The position numbers and the translations under genes were made by a program. The notes beneath the pieces were generated by a model. The model ran no database searches and had not been told where the DNA came from. It was given only the letters and a program-made list of their open reading frames with translations. Shown here piece by piece: positions 1 through 7,880 of a stretch of DNA of 64,000 nucleotides. The DNA lies in NCBI RefSeq assembly GCF_009455635.1, contig NZ_QPER01000002.1:2852001-2916000 (forward strand), written 5' to 3'. Positions within the stretch are counted from its first letter, which is position 1. Every line of letters begins with the position of its first letter. Source of the DNA: Paraburkholderia agricolaris (lineage in GTDB: Bacteria; Pseudomonadota; Gammaproteobacteria; Burkholderiales; Burkholderiaceae).

Positions 1-7
1 GGTCACC

Positions 8-1276
8 ATGAACATCACGATTCTGGACGATTATTTCGACACACTGCGGGGCCTGCCGTGCTTCCACAAACTGGACGGCCATACCGTCACCGTATGGAAC
101 GACCATGTGCAGGAGGTCGATGCGCTGGCCGAACGCCTGCGTGACACCGAGGTGCTGGTGCTGATCCGTGAGCGCACCCAGATCCGCGCGCCGTTGATCG
201 CCCGGTTGCCGAAGCTGCGGCTGATCAGTCAGCGCAGCGTCTATCCGCATATCGACATTGGCGCCTGCACCGAACGCGGCGTGATCGTGTCGTCGAACCA
301 GCACGCCGGCAGCCCTTCCTATGCCGCGGCCGAACTGACCTGGGGTCTGGTGATCGCGGCCATGCGCCAGATTCCGCAGCAGATGCAGGCGCTGCAGGCC
401 GGCCGCTGGCAGATGGGCGTGGGCCGCAGCCTGCGCGGGCGCACGCTCGGCATCTACGGATACGGCCGCATCGGCGCCGAGGTCGCGCGCTACGGCGCCG
501 CGTTCGGCATGAAGGTGCTGGTCTGGGCGAGGGAGGCTTCGCTGCAACGGGCCCGTGAAGACGGCTGGGATGTCGCGCCGGACAAGCACGCTTTCTTCGA
601 GGCCTGCGACGTGCTCTCGCTGCACATGCGCCTCGTGAACGACACCCGTGGCATCGTGACGGCCGAAGACCTGGCCAGGATGAAACCCTCCGCACTGCTG
701 GTCAACACCAGTCGCGCCGGCCTGATTGCGCCGGGCGCATTGGAACAGGCGTTACACGCGGGCCGGCCCGGCATGGCGGCGGTGGACGTCTATGAAGAAG
801 AACCGTTGCGCGACTCCCGGCATCCACTATTGCGCATGCCTAACGTGGTCTGCACGCCGCATATTGGCTATGTCACGGAGGACGAATATGAGGTCCAGTT
901 CTCCGACATCTTCGATCAGATCGTCTCCTATGCAGCCGGGCAACCCATCCACGTAGTCAATCCGGAGGTGCTGCCGCGAGCCGTATCCCGCGACGCCGTC
1001 AACCCCGGAACGGACACGCACGATCCGGTCGAACCGCTGATCCTCGACCTGCTGGAATGGATTGGGTCCGGCGCCCGCCCCTACAGTGAAGCGATGGAAG
1101 TCTGGCGCACCTCGTGCCCACGGCTGCCGGTTTGGGAGGATGCCTGCGCGCGCGGTTATCTGACGCGCACGCATTCACCCGGCAGCGTGGCCGAGGTGAC
1201 GGTCAGCCCGGCCGGCGTCGCCTATCTGCGCGCCAGCCGCGGCATACCGGGGACGGACTCGCCGCCGGCCAATTGA
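8..1276 (+). CDS. D-2-hydroxyacid dehydrogenase with extra C-terminal domain
   Basis: NAD-dependent 2-hydroxyacid dehydrogenase (PGDH/formate dehydrogenase superfamily), expected to interconvert a 2-hydroxy acid and a 2-oxo acid in the cytoplasm. The Rossmann motif GIYGYGRIG lies near residue 148. The catalytic Arg is in VNTSRAG (about 236), the Glu in YEEEPL (about 265) and the His in TPHIGY (about 285). At 422 residues it is about 100 longer than the usual 310-330. The tail from about residue 335 is not part of the enzyme fold. It carries [19 protein letters not shown] and SPAGVAYL segments that I recall as a small stand-alone domain in other proteobacteria. The ATG is seven bases into the window, so upstream context is not visible. 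Substrate unknown. Confidence 0.9.
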   Translation: MNITILDDYFDTLRGLPCFHKLDGHTVTVWNDHVQEVDALAERLRDTEVLVLIRERTQIRAPLIARLPKLRLISQRSVYPHIDIGACTERGVIVSSNQHAGSPSYAAAELTWGLVIAAMRQIPQQMQALQAGRWQMGVGRSLRGRTLGIYGYGRIGAEVARYGAAFGMKVLVWAREASLQRAREDGWDVAPDKHAFFEACDVLSLHMRLVNDTRGIVTAEDLARMKPSALLVNTSRAGLIAPGALEQALHAGRPGMAAVDVYEEEPLRDSRHPLLRMPNVVCTPHIGYVTEDEYEVQFSDIFDQIVSYAAGQPIHVVNPEVLPRAVSRDAVNPGTDTHDPVEPLILDLLEWIGSGARPYSEAMEVWRTSCPRLPVWEDACARGYLTRTHSPGSVAEVTVSPAGVAYLRASRGIPGTDSPPAN

Positions 1277-1367
1277 GCCACGGAAAATAAGCAGTTCGAC
1301 CTGGTTACGTTCTGCGAAACGACAACGGGCGCGAACCGGCCCGGCTAGCTCGAACCCGCTCGTCGCC

Positions 1368-2024
1368 TCAGCCTTGCCGGGCTTCGCGCAGCGCGTCCTG
1401 CATCACGACGCCGGCTGCCTCGATATGCGCTTTCGTCAGGCGCTTCGCGGTGCGCCGGTCGTGGGCAAGCACGGCATCGAGGATCGCATGATGCTCCGCG
1501 AGCGAGATGCGCTGGTAGCGTTCCAGTTGCCAGACGAGCCGCAGATACCGGTCGGTCTTGCGCCAGATTGCTTCCAGCGTCTCCAGCAGATGCCGCTTGC
1601 CGCACGGCTGATAGATAGCCCGATGAAATGCCCAGTTGTCGATCGACCAGTGCTCGACCTCGTGCGCATTCTCGTCGTGCTCGAGGATGGCGCGGACTGC
1701 GGTTTCGTCGTCCGCGCCGAACGCGTCGATAGCGGAGTCGAGTGCCAGCAGCTCGAGCGCGATCCGCATTTCCGTCAACTCGGCCGCTTCGAGCCTCGTC
1801 ATCGCGGAGACGAATGCGCCACGGTTCGGCACGATCGTGACAAACCCGCTGGCCTGCAACTGCACGAACGCCTCCCGCACCGGAATGTGGCTGGTGCCGA
1901 ATTCCTTCGCAATCAGATCCTGCCGCAACTGCGTCCCCGGCACCAGGGTGCCGTCCGCGATGCGCTCGCGCAGGCGATCGGCGAGTGAAGTCAAAGAGAG
2001 CTTGCCATCTGCAGATTTTTTCAC
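1368..2024 (-). CDS. GntR-family transcriptional regulator (FadR/FCD type)
   Basis: 218-residue one-component repressor or activator. An N-terminal winged helix (about residues 8-75, with the TSHIPVREAFVQL recognition region) precedes an alpha-helical FCD ligand domain (about 85-210). It is divergent from the aminotransferase at 2057, with about 30 bases between the two start codons, so that gene is its likely target. The apparent start is GTG with no Shine-Dalgarno sequence: the bases just upstream are a 14-bp AT palindrome. The mRNA may therefore be leaderless and autoregulated. FCD regulators usually bind a small organic acid; the ligand is unknown. Confidence 0.92.
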   Translation of the reverse strand: MKKSADGKLSLTSLADRLRERIADGTLVPGTQLRQDLIAKEFGTSHIPVREAFVQLQASGFVTIVPNRGAFVSAMTRLEAAELTEMRIALELLALDSAIDAFGADDETAVRAILEHDENAHEVEHWSIDNWAFHRAIYQPCGKRHLLETLEAIWRKTDRYLRLVWQLERYQRISLAEHHAILDAVLAHDRRTAKRLTKAHIEAAGVVMQDALREARQG

Positions 2025-2038
2025 TTTAATATATTAAA
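2025..2038. promoter_or_regulatory. Perfect 14-bp AT palindrome, likely GntR operator
   Basis: TTTAATATATTAAA is a perfect palindrome abutting the GTG start of the GntR gene and ending 18 bases before the GTG of the aminotransferase. Its position between two divergent starts makes it the natural operator or shared promoter core. No binding data are available from sequence. Confidence 0.55.
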
Positions 2039-2056
2039 ACTATATTGGAGGTCCAC

Positions 2057-3214
2057 GTGACGGTATCTCGCCTAAGAAATATCCCTGGTATTGGAGTCGA
2101 CCGGATCGGCGACGCCGCGGATTCCCTGCGCGACGCGGACATTCTAAGGCTTGAAAATCTCGATACCGACCTGCGGCCGCCGGCGCAGGCGCTGGCCACT
2201 ACCCACGAGGCCATCGACGACGACGCGGCCAACAGCTACCTGCCCTTTACCGGCCAGGCTGCATTGCGCGCGGCGGCCGCGGGCCGGGTCGGCCGCGCTG
2301 CAGGCGTCGCATATGACGCGGCGAGCGAATGCATCGTCTCTGCCGGCGGTCTGGCGGGGATTTTCAATGTGCTGCTGTCGATTCTCGAGCCGGGCGACGA
2401 GGTCGTGCTGACGGATCCCACCTACGCCGGCCTGATCAACCGGGTGCATCTGGCCGCGGGCGTGCCGAGATTCGCGCGGCTGCAACCCGGTGCCGACGGC
2501 TGGCGGCTCGACCTCGACAGTCTTGCCGCGGCGATCGGGCCGCGCACGAAAGCGCTGCTGATCATGTCGCCTTCGATGCCGGGCGGCTACGTCGCATCGC
2601 GGGATGAATGGCTCGCGATAACGGCACATTGCGAGCGCCATGGCATCTGGCTGGTTTATGACGCAGCGATGGAACGCATCCTGTTCGACGGGCGCGAGGT
2701 CATTCATCCCGCCGGTTTGCCCGGCATGCGTGAACGTACCATCACTATCGGCGCGGTTTCGAAGGAGTACCGGATGATCGGCTGGCGCGTCGGCTGGATC
2801 GTCGGACCCGCGTCGATCATGAACGACGTACGTCTCGTGAGCCTCTCTAACGTGGTGTGCCAGGTTGGAATCGCGATGCCCGGCGCCACCGCCGCGCTGA
2901 CGGCAACCGACGACGGCGTGGCCGCAGCGGTCGCGGAATGGGAGCGCCGTCGCGACTTCCTGATGAGCGCGCTTGCTGATCTGCCGGTGATCCGTCCGCA
3001 TGGCGGCTGGTCGATGCTCATCGACACCCGCAAGCTGGGTCTGGAGCCGGCCGATGCATCGAAGCTGCTGCTCGAACGCGGCAAGGTCGCCGCTACCCCG
3101 ATGACGAATTGGGGACCCGGGGCGGACCGCTATCTGCGTTTCGTTTTCTCCAACGAATCCGTTGCGCGCCTGCATGACATTCGCGAGCGCGTACGCCGGT
3201 CGTGGCAGACATGA
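2057..3214 (+). CDS. PLP-dependent aminotransferase, class I/II
   Basis: Fold-type I aminotransferase of about 385 residues, transferring an amino group from an unidentified amino acid. Seen: the small-domain SAGGLAGIFNVLLSILEPGDEV segment, the YDAAMERILFDG strand and GAVSKEYRMIGWRVGW, whose Lys would bind PLP. An upstream in-frame TTG at 2045 exists. I prefer GTG 2057 because GGAGG at 2047-2051 sits five bases before it. Divergent from and probably controlled by the adjacent GntR regulator. Annotated relatives are often called aspartate or tyrosine aminotransferases, but substrate cannot be read from sequence. Confidence 0.9.
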   Translation: MTVSRLRNIPGIGVDRIGDAADSLRDADILRLENLDTDLRPPAQALATTHEAIDDDAANSYLPFTGQAALRAAAAGRVGRAAGVAYDAASECIVSAGGLAGIFNVLLSILEPGDEVVLTDPTYAGLINRVHLAAGVPRFARLQPGADGWRLDLDSLAAAIGPRTKALLIMSPSMPGGYVASRDEWLAITAHCERHGIWLVYDAAMERILFDGREVIHPAGLPGMRERTITIGAVSKEYRMIGWRVGWIVGPASIMNDVRLVSLSNVVCQVGIAMPGATAALTATDDGVAAAVAEWERRRDFLMSALADLPVIRPHGGWSMLIDTRKLGLEPADASKLLLERGKVAATPMTNWGPGADRYLRFVFSNESVARLHDIRERVRRSWQT

Positions 3215-3317
3215 GGCGGTCAGATAAAGCCGAATAGTACGGCGCGCGTGCGCCAGTCACCTATTAATCTGCATTCCACATCATTCGCACGATCGGAGTC
3301 TCGCCGCACGGAGCCGT

Positions 3318-4253
3318 TCATTGATACGGGCCAGGCAGCCCGGCCGCGGCCGCCTGCTCCTCGCGCGCATACTGCGTCGGCGGACGGCCGACGTGCCGCG
3401 TGAAGGCAACGCTGAAGGTACTGGCGGAGCTGTAGCCGACGCGTTGCGCAATCTCGGCGACCCGGCCTTCGTTACGGCGCAGCAAGTTCTTCGCGAGCGC
3501 CATGCGCCAGGTGAGCAGATACTCCATCGGCGCAACGCCCACCGCGCGACTGAAGCGTTCGAAAAAGGTCGAGCGGGAGAGCGCGGCCTCCTTCGCGAGT
3601 TCAGCCACCGTCCACGCGTGCGTCGGGCGTTCGTGCATTCCGCGGATCGCGACCGCGAGACGGCTGTCGGATAGCCCCCGGACCAGACCCGGCGACGCAT
3701 CCGTTCCTGCCATGGACCGCAGCGCCTCGATAAGCAGCACTTCCAGCAGCCGCGACAACACGACTTCGCGCGCCGGCCGCTGCTCGCGTGATTCCTCCCG
3801 CACAAGCTCCACGAGCGTGGCGAGCCGCTGTTCGCCGCGAACGTGCACGAGTTGCGGCAACAGCGAGACCAGCAGCGACGCATCGGGCGAACCGAAGCTG
3901 CAGTGACCCGCCATCATGCGCACGTCGATCGGGCCGCCCGGGGCGCCAATTCTGAATTCGCCGTTGCCCAAAGCGACGGGGGCCGCCGTCTCGATCCCCG
4001 GCTGTGGCGGCTCGAGGCTCGACATCGCGACGCCATAGGCCGCCGGAATCAGGACGAAATCACCCGAGAGGAGTTCGATCGGCTCGTGCCCGTCAATCGC
4101 GATGCGGCAGCCGCCCTCGAGAATCGCGCAATAGAACGGCTGGCCGGCATCCGAGCGGCTGATGCGCCACGGGCTAGCGCCGAGGACGAGTTTGGAGAAC
4201 CGGGCACCCGGCTGCAGCAGCATCACGACGTCGGCTAACGGATCGATCATCAC
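3318..4253 (-). CDS. AraC-family regulator with cupin N-terminal domain
   Basis: 311 residues: an N-terminal cupin_6-type sensing domain (about 10-190, starting with DPLADVVMLLQPGARFSKLVLGA) and a C-terminal AraC double helix-turn-helix (about 205-300, ending with YSSASTFSVAFTRHVGRPPTQY). This architecture is common beside short-chain dehydrogenases in Burkholderiaceae. The gene is divergent from the SDR at 4371, with about 117 bases between starts, so it probably activates or represses the two SDR genes. Inducer unknown. Confidence 0.93.
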   Translation of the reverse strand: MMIDPLADVVMLLQPGARFSKLVLGASPWRISRSDAGQPFYCAILEGGCRIAIDGHEPIELLSGDFVLIPAAYGVAMSSLEPPQPGIETAAPVALGNGEFRIGAPGGPIDVRMMAGHCSFGSPDASLLVSLLPQLVHVRGEQRLATLVELVREESREQRPAREVVLSRLLEVLLIEALRSMAGTDASPGLVRGLSDSRLAVAIRGMHERPTHAWTVAELAKEAALSRSTFFERFSRAVGVAPMEYLLTWRMALAKNLLRRNEGRVAEIAQRVGYSSASTFSVAFTRHVGRPPTQYAREEQAAAAGLPGPYQ

Positions 4254-4370
4254 CGGACTCCTGCAAATGAAATTCGGATTTTTTATTGTAGCAAGTACGG
4301 GATCGGCGATCTATCGTATGGACACATACCCACAACCCCGGCAACCCTGTTGCCGGTAACCGGAATTCCT

Positions 4371-5120
4371 ATGAAAACCGTATTGATCACCGGCTGCTCT
4401 TCCGGATTCGGCCTCGAGACCGCCCGCTTCTTCCTGGCTCGCGACTGGCAGGTTGTCGCCACGATGCGCACGCCGCGCACCGACCTGCTGCCACCCTCTG
4501 ACCGCCTGCGCGTGCTGGCGCTCGACGTCACGAATCCCGAAAGCATTCGCGCGGCCGTCGAGGCCGCGGGCCCAATCGACGTTCTCGTCAACAACGCGGG
4601 CTTCGGTGCGGCGGCCCCGGCCGAATTGGTCCCGATCGCGACGGTACGTGAGCTCTTCGAGACCAACACCTTCGGCACGATCGCCGTGACGCAAGCCGTA
4701 TTGCCGCAGTTTCGGCAGCGCAAGGCCGGCGTCATCGTCAACGTAACGTCGAGTGTGACGCTAAAGGCGCTGCCCCTGCTCGCCGCGTACCGCGCGAGCA
4801 AGGTGGCAGTGAATGCTTTCACCGAATCGATGGCGCTGGAACTCGAACCGTTCGGCGTGCGGACGCACCTGGTGCTGCCGGGCCGTGCGCCCGACACCCG
4901 TTTTGGCGAGAACGCGCGCGCCCATATACACGGCTTCGATCACGAAGCCTATGCCGGCCTTGCCAAAGACGTTGTTGCGAGGATGGGGGATACCTCTGCC
5001 CCGATCACGCAAGCACAGGACGTCGCCGAAGCCGTGTGGCGCGCGGCGACCGACCCGTCGTCCCCGCTGCGCATTCCCGCCGGTGCCGACGCCGAGGCAT
5101 GGGCAGCCGAGGTTCGCTGA
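4371..5120 (+). CDS. Short-chain dehydrogenase/reductase (SDR)
   Basis: Classical SDR of 249 residues. The cofactor motif TGCSSGFG is at residues 7-14, NNAGFG follows, and the catalytic Ser (VTSSV) with YRASK (Tyr about 140) is intact. The longest frame starts 21 bases earlier. I chose ATG 4371 because MKTVLITG is the normal SDR beginning, although the ribosome site is weak. Followed 90 bases later by a second SDR. Divergent from the cupin-AraC regulator. Substrate unknown; such enzymes act on alcohols, ketones or aldehydes with NAD(P)H. Confidence 0.9.
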   Translation: MKTVLITGCSSGFGLETARFFLARDWQVVATMRTPRTDLLPPSDRLRVLALDVTNPESIRAAVEAAGPIDVLVNNAGFGAAAPAELVPIATVRELFETNTFGTIAVTQAVLPQFRQRKAGVIVNVTSSVTLKALPLLAAYRASKVAVNAFTESMALELEPFGVRTHLVLPGRAPDTRFGENARAHIHGFDHEAYAGLAKDVVARMGDTSAPITQAQDVAEAVWRAATDPSSPLRIPAGADAEAWAAEVR

Positions 5121-5210
5121 CCGACCCGTGCCATTGCCCTGAACTGAAATCGGCAATGGCTTCTGCGCGCGATAGCGCAATAACACAAGGAATACCACAA
5201 GGAGATTGCC

Positions 5211-5969
5211 ATGCAGGACAAACCCGTCGCCCTGGTCACCGGCGCCAATCAAGGAATCGGTCTTCAGATTGCCAGGGATCTCGCGGCACATGGCTTCACT
5301 GTGCTGGTCGGCTCGCGCAATCTCGAACGCGGCGAGGCTGCGGCTAAGGAGGTTGGGCCGAACGCCCACGCACTTCAACTCGACGTGACGGACCAGGCTT
5401 CGATCACAGCCGCGGCCGGACGCGTGAGCAAGGAGTTTGGCCGCCTCGACGTGCTCATCCAGAATGCGGCCATTTCGAATACGAGCAGGCTGCCTGGCCA
5501 GTCCGTCGAGGAGTACGTCAAAACGACGCGCCCGAGCAATGTGTCGCTCGATGAAATGCGCGCGGTGTGGGACACCAATGTGTTCGGCGTTCTCGCCGTT
5601 TATCAGGCAATGCTGCCGGTCTTGCGCGAGACGCCCGGTGCCCGCATCGTCAACGTGTCGAGTGGCGTTGGCTCGTTGACGGCGAACTCGGACCCGGCCT
5701 TCGCCTACCGTGCGATCTTCGGCCCCGTCTATCCGGCCTCCAAGACGGCTCTCAACGCTTTGACCGTAGCCATGGCGATTGAACTCGAGCCGGACGGAAT
5801 CAAGGTCAATGCTGTCTCCCCGGGCTTTACCAGAACGAATCTCAATGGATATGCCGGCACAGAGCCTGTCGAGGCAGGCGCTCGCGAAGCGGTGCGTGTC
5901 GCGCTGCTGGGCCCGGACAGCCCCACAGGGACCTTCACGCGCTGGGAAAATGAAACAATCCCGTGGTGA
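5211..5969 (+). CDS. Short-chain dehydrogenase/reductase (SDR)
   Basis: 252-residue SDR with TGANQGIG near residue 10, the NAAISN strand, VNVSSG as catalytic Ser region and YPASK (Tyr about 174). The segment between strand 4 and the Ser is slightly long, as in carbonyl-reductase-like SDRs. AAGGAGATTGCC gives a good ribosome site before ATG 5211. Second gene of the AraC-linked pair; a small inverted repeat (AACCTG/CAGGTT, 5973-5989) follows its stop. Confidence 0.92.
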   Translation: MQDKPVALVTGANQGIGLQIARDLAAHGFTVLVGSRNLERGEAAAKEVGPNAHALQLDVTDQASITAAAGRVSKEFGRLDVLIQNAAISNTSRLPGQSVEEYVKTTRPSNVSLDEMRAVWDTNVFGVLAVYQAMLPVLRETPGARIVNVSSGVGSLTANSDPAFAYRAIFGPVYPASKTALNALTVAMAIELEPDGIKVNAVSPGFTRTNLNGYAGTEPVEAGAREAVRVALLGPDSPTGTFTRWENETIPW

Positions 5970-6002
5970 TGCAACCTGAAATACAGGTTCCGTCGCAATG
6001 GC

Positions 6003-6060
6003 CGGCGGGGAGCATGATTCGCGGATTGCGGGGTTTTGCCAGGTGACGTGCTCCCCGCCG
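6003..6060. terminator. Long inverted repeat between convergent genes
   Basis: Perfect 12-bp arms, CGGCGGGGAGCA at 6003-6014 and its complement at 6049-6060, enclose a 34-base loop. It lies between the convergent SDR (ends 5969) and the small membrane protein (stop at 6069). There is no T-tract on either side, so it may be a bidirectional structure stopper or a processing hairpin rather than a textbook intrinsic terminator. Confidence 0.4.
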
Positions 6061-6068
6061 CTCGCTGC

Positions 6069-6302
6069 CTACCTGCGCTGCAAAGTCTGGGCGACAGGGG
6101 GCACGGGGGAGCGGCGATTCAACGAGCAGTTGGCCGCCAGACAGCACGCCCCTATCAATAAGGCGACCAGCACCGCAATCACGAGTTGATAGGTCAGGAT
6201 AGTTGTGAGCGCATGGGTATGGGCAAGCCATACCAGCCAGCCGAGTGGACCGAGCGCTGCGCCGAATGCAGCTACACCGAGCAAGCCGAGCATGACTCTC
6301 AT
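6069..6302 (-). CDS. Small two-helix membrane protein, unknown
   Basis: 77 residues starting MRVMLGLLGVAAFG. Two hydrophobic helices are visible (about 3-24 and 32-54), followed by a short basic, Pro/Gln-rich tail. The longer frame starts 144 bases upstream, but AGAGGA lies eight bases before the ATG at 6302, favouring the short form. I do not recognise a family. It is divergent from the putative quorum-sensing locus that begins at 6637 and might be an accessory, but nothing in the sequence proves a link. Confidence 0.55.
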   Translation of the reverse strand: MRVMLGLLGVAAFGAALGPLGWLVWLAHTHALTTILTYQLVIAVLVALLIGACCLAANCSLNRRSPVPPVAQTLQRR

Positions 6303-6636
6303 GGCAACGTCCTCTTCAGGATTTTGAACGGATACCCCACGGCGGATTATCTGCCAAAAAATCATCGCAAATCGCGAAATGCAGCAAAGATGCTGCCATC
6401 CAGTGCCGACCTCGCAGACTGGAAAACCCATCAGGCTCCACGCCACTCGTTGACGGTTGCTCGCTTAGCGTCGATTCGTCGATTGCATGCACGGAAGGCT
6501 CAGGCAACTTTCTCGATGCGACCGAACAGACGGACACACCGCAGCGGATTTCTCTAGAGTTGACGGATCGTCGGTCAATCCTGACTTACGACGCTGCGCT
6601 GGCCATTCAGCGTGAGTTCAACCTAAGGAAAAACAA
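6303..6636. promoter_or_regulatory. Intergenic region upstream of the signalling locus
   Basis: 334 bases without a convincing gene, between two divergent starts. It includes an inverted repeat TTGAC/GTCAA (6560-6564 and 6574-6578) whose left arm could also serve as a -35 element; no good -10 is evident. The region is visibly richer in A/T than the surrounding genes. AAGGA at 6624-6629 is the ribosome site for the next gene. Confidence 0.35.
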
Positions 6637-7863
6637 ATGAGAACGTCTCTTCATAAGGAAATCTCACCCCATTTCAATGAGCGGGCCAAGCTGAACCTGC
6701 CCGCCAATAGTGCGCCCTTGACACTCAAACACATCATTCATCCCGAGGAGATACGGGACAACCTGCCCGCCGGTCAAGGCGGCATCGGATTTTTATTTCA
6801 CGCGACGGACTGGGATACGCTTTCATTTTCATTTCATAATGTGAAACACCGACAGGCGTCATTCGAAGAGGAACTTTGGAATGCGAAGCCTTTTATTGCA
6901 TCGCCTATCTATTCGGACTCCCAGCTCATAGGGGCCAATATTGCGTGTCCAGTTCCTCTCGAGTTGTGGCTTGGGAGTCCACGCGGTATCAAGCGATTTC
7001 GGGAGACGCAATTTTTTCCCGCGCTGGAACTGGCAAGACAAGCGGGATTGAGCATGGTGGCGATGGGCGCCTCCACGCCCTATGCCTGCAACTACGGAGC
7101 ACTCCCCCGCCATACAAAGCCGCCTCATATCACCACGGGACATGCCGCCACCGCAGCGATGCTGAAAGACTGGGCCGTCCACTGCTGCAATGAACTTGCG
7201 CTCGAATTCGGCAAGACGAAGCTCGCGCTATTCGGTGCTGCCGGGCGGCTCGGCATTACCGCGGCTAAATACCTGCTCTATAAAGATGCACCGAAGGAGC
7301 TTGTTCTGATCGACTTGCCGGACAAGGTGAACCTGCTGACGGAGCAGGCCAAGGAACTGATGGCCGCGGATCTGTCGGGACGCATCCGGGTTTCGGTGCA
7401 CACATTCAGTCAGGACACTCCATTGCCACAGTTCGATGGTGCAATTCTCGTCAGCAGTACCAGCGTGCCCTACCTCACGTCTTCCGACCTCAAGCGGGCA
7501 CAGTTCTGGATTGACGATTCTCACCCCCGGGCAGCAAGCACCGAGGCTGAACTCGCATCACGCGCCCACACGTTATATATTGAGTGCTTCGCCCGTGGCC
7601 CGGCCGGACTCAACACCATCTTTCCGTTCAGACTGCCGACCACCCGCGATTGCTATACCTGTTTTGCCGAAGGCTACGCGGCCTGGCAGGAAGGCATCGC
7701 TTCCGATTTCATCATCGGCAGCCCTCCTGTGTGGTCTGTTTCATATACTCACGGTCTTCTGAAGAAGTACGGGTTTTCGGTCGGACCTTTTCACGGCAAA
7801 GATGGTTCGACGATCGCCCTGAATAGCCAACGTCGTGGCAAACATGAACTGATAGGGTCGTGA
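6637..7863 (+). CDS. Acyl-ACP reductase-like (AAR-like) enzyme, putative signal synthase
   Basis: 408 residues. The architecture matches cyanobacterial long-chain acyl-ACP reductase: an N-terminal domain; a TTGHAATA segment (AAR has TTGNTHTA); a Rossmann motif FGAAGRLG at residues 199-206; and a C-terminal YTCFAEG. In AAR the Cys of the equivalent CFAE segment is the acyl-thioester nucleophile; here it is C342. AAR reduces acyl-ACP/CoA to a fatty aldehyde using NADPH. The first ~60 residues are extra. The stop overlaps a possible GTG start of the next gene (GTGA), so expression is probably coupled to the sensor kinase. From that context I infer a role in making a diffusible acyl-derived signal; this is not shown by the sequence. 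Base composition is less GC-rich than neighbours, suggesting transfer. Confidence 0.75.
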   Translation: MRTSLHKEISPHFNERAKLNLPANSAPLTLKHIIHPEEIRDNLPAGQGGIGFLFHATDWDTLSFSFHNVKHRQASFEEELWNAKPFIASPIYSDSQLIGANIACPVPLELWLGSPRGIKRFRETQFFPALELARQAGLSMVAMGASTPYACNYGALPRHTKPPHITTGHAATAAMLKDWAVHCCNELALEFGKTKLALFGAAGRLGITAAKYLLYKDAPKELVLIDLPDKVNLLTEQAKELMAADLSGRIRVSVHTFSQDTPLPQFDGAILVSSTSVPYLTSSDLKRAQFWIDDSHPRAASTEAELASRAHTLYIECFARGPAGLNTIFPFRLPTTRDCYTCFAEGYAAWQEGIASDFIIGSPPVWSVSYTHGLLKKYGFSVGPFHGKDGSTIALNSQRRGKHELIGS

Positions 7864-7880
7864 ACGTCATTGGAGGCCAG

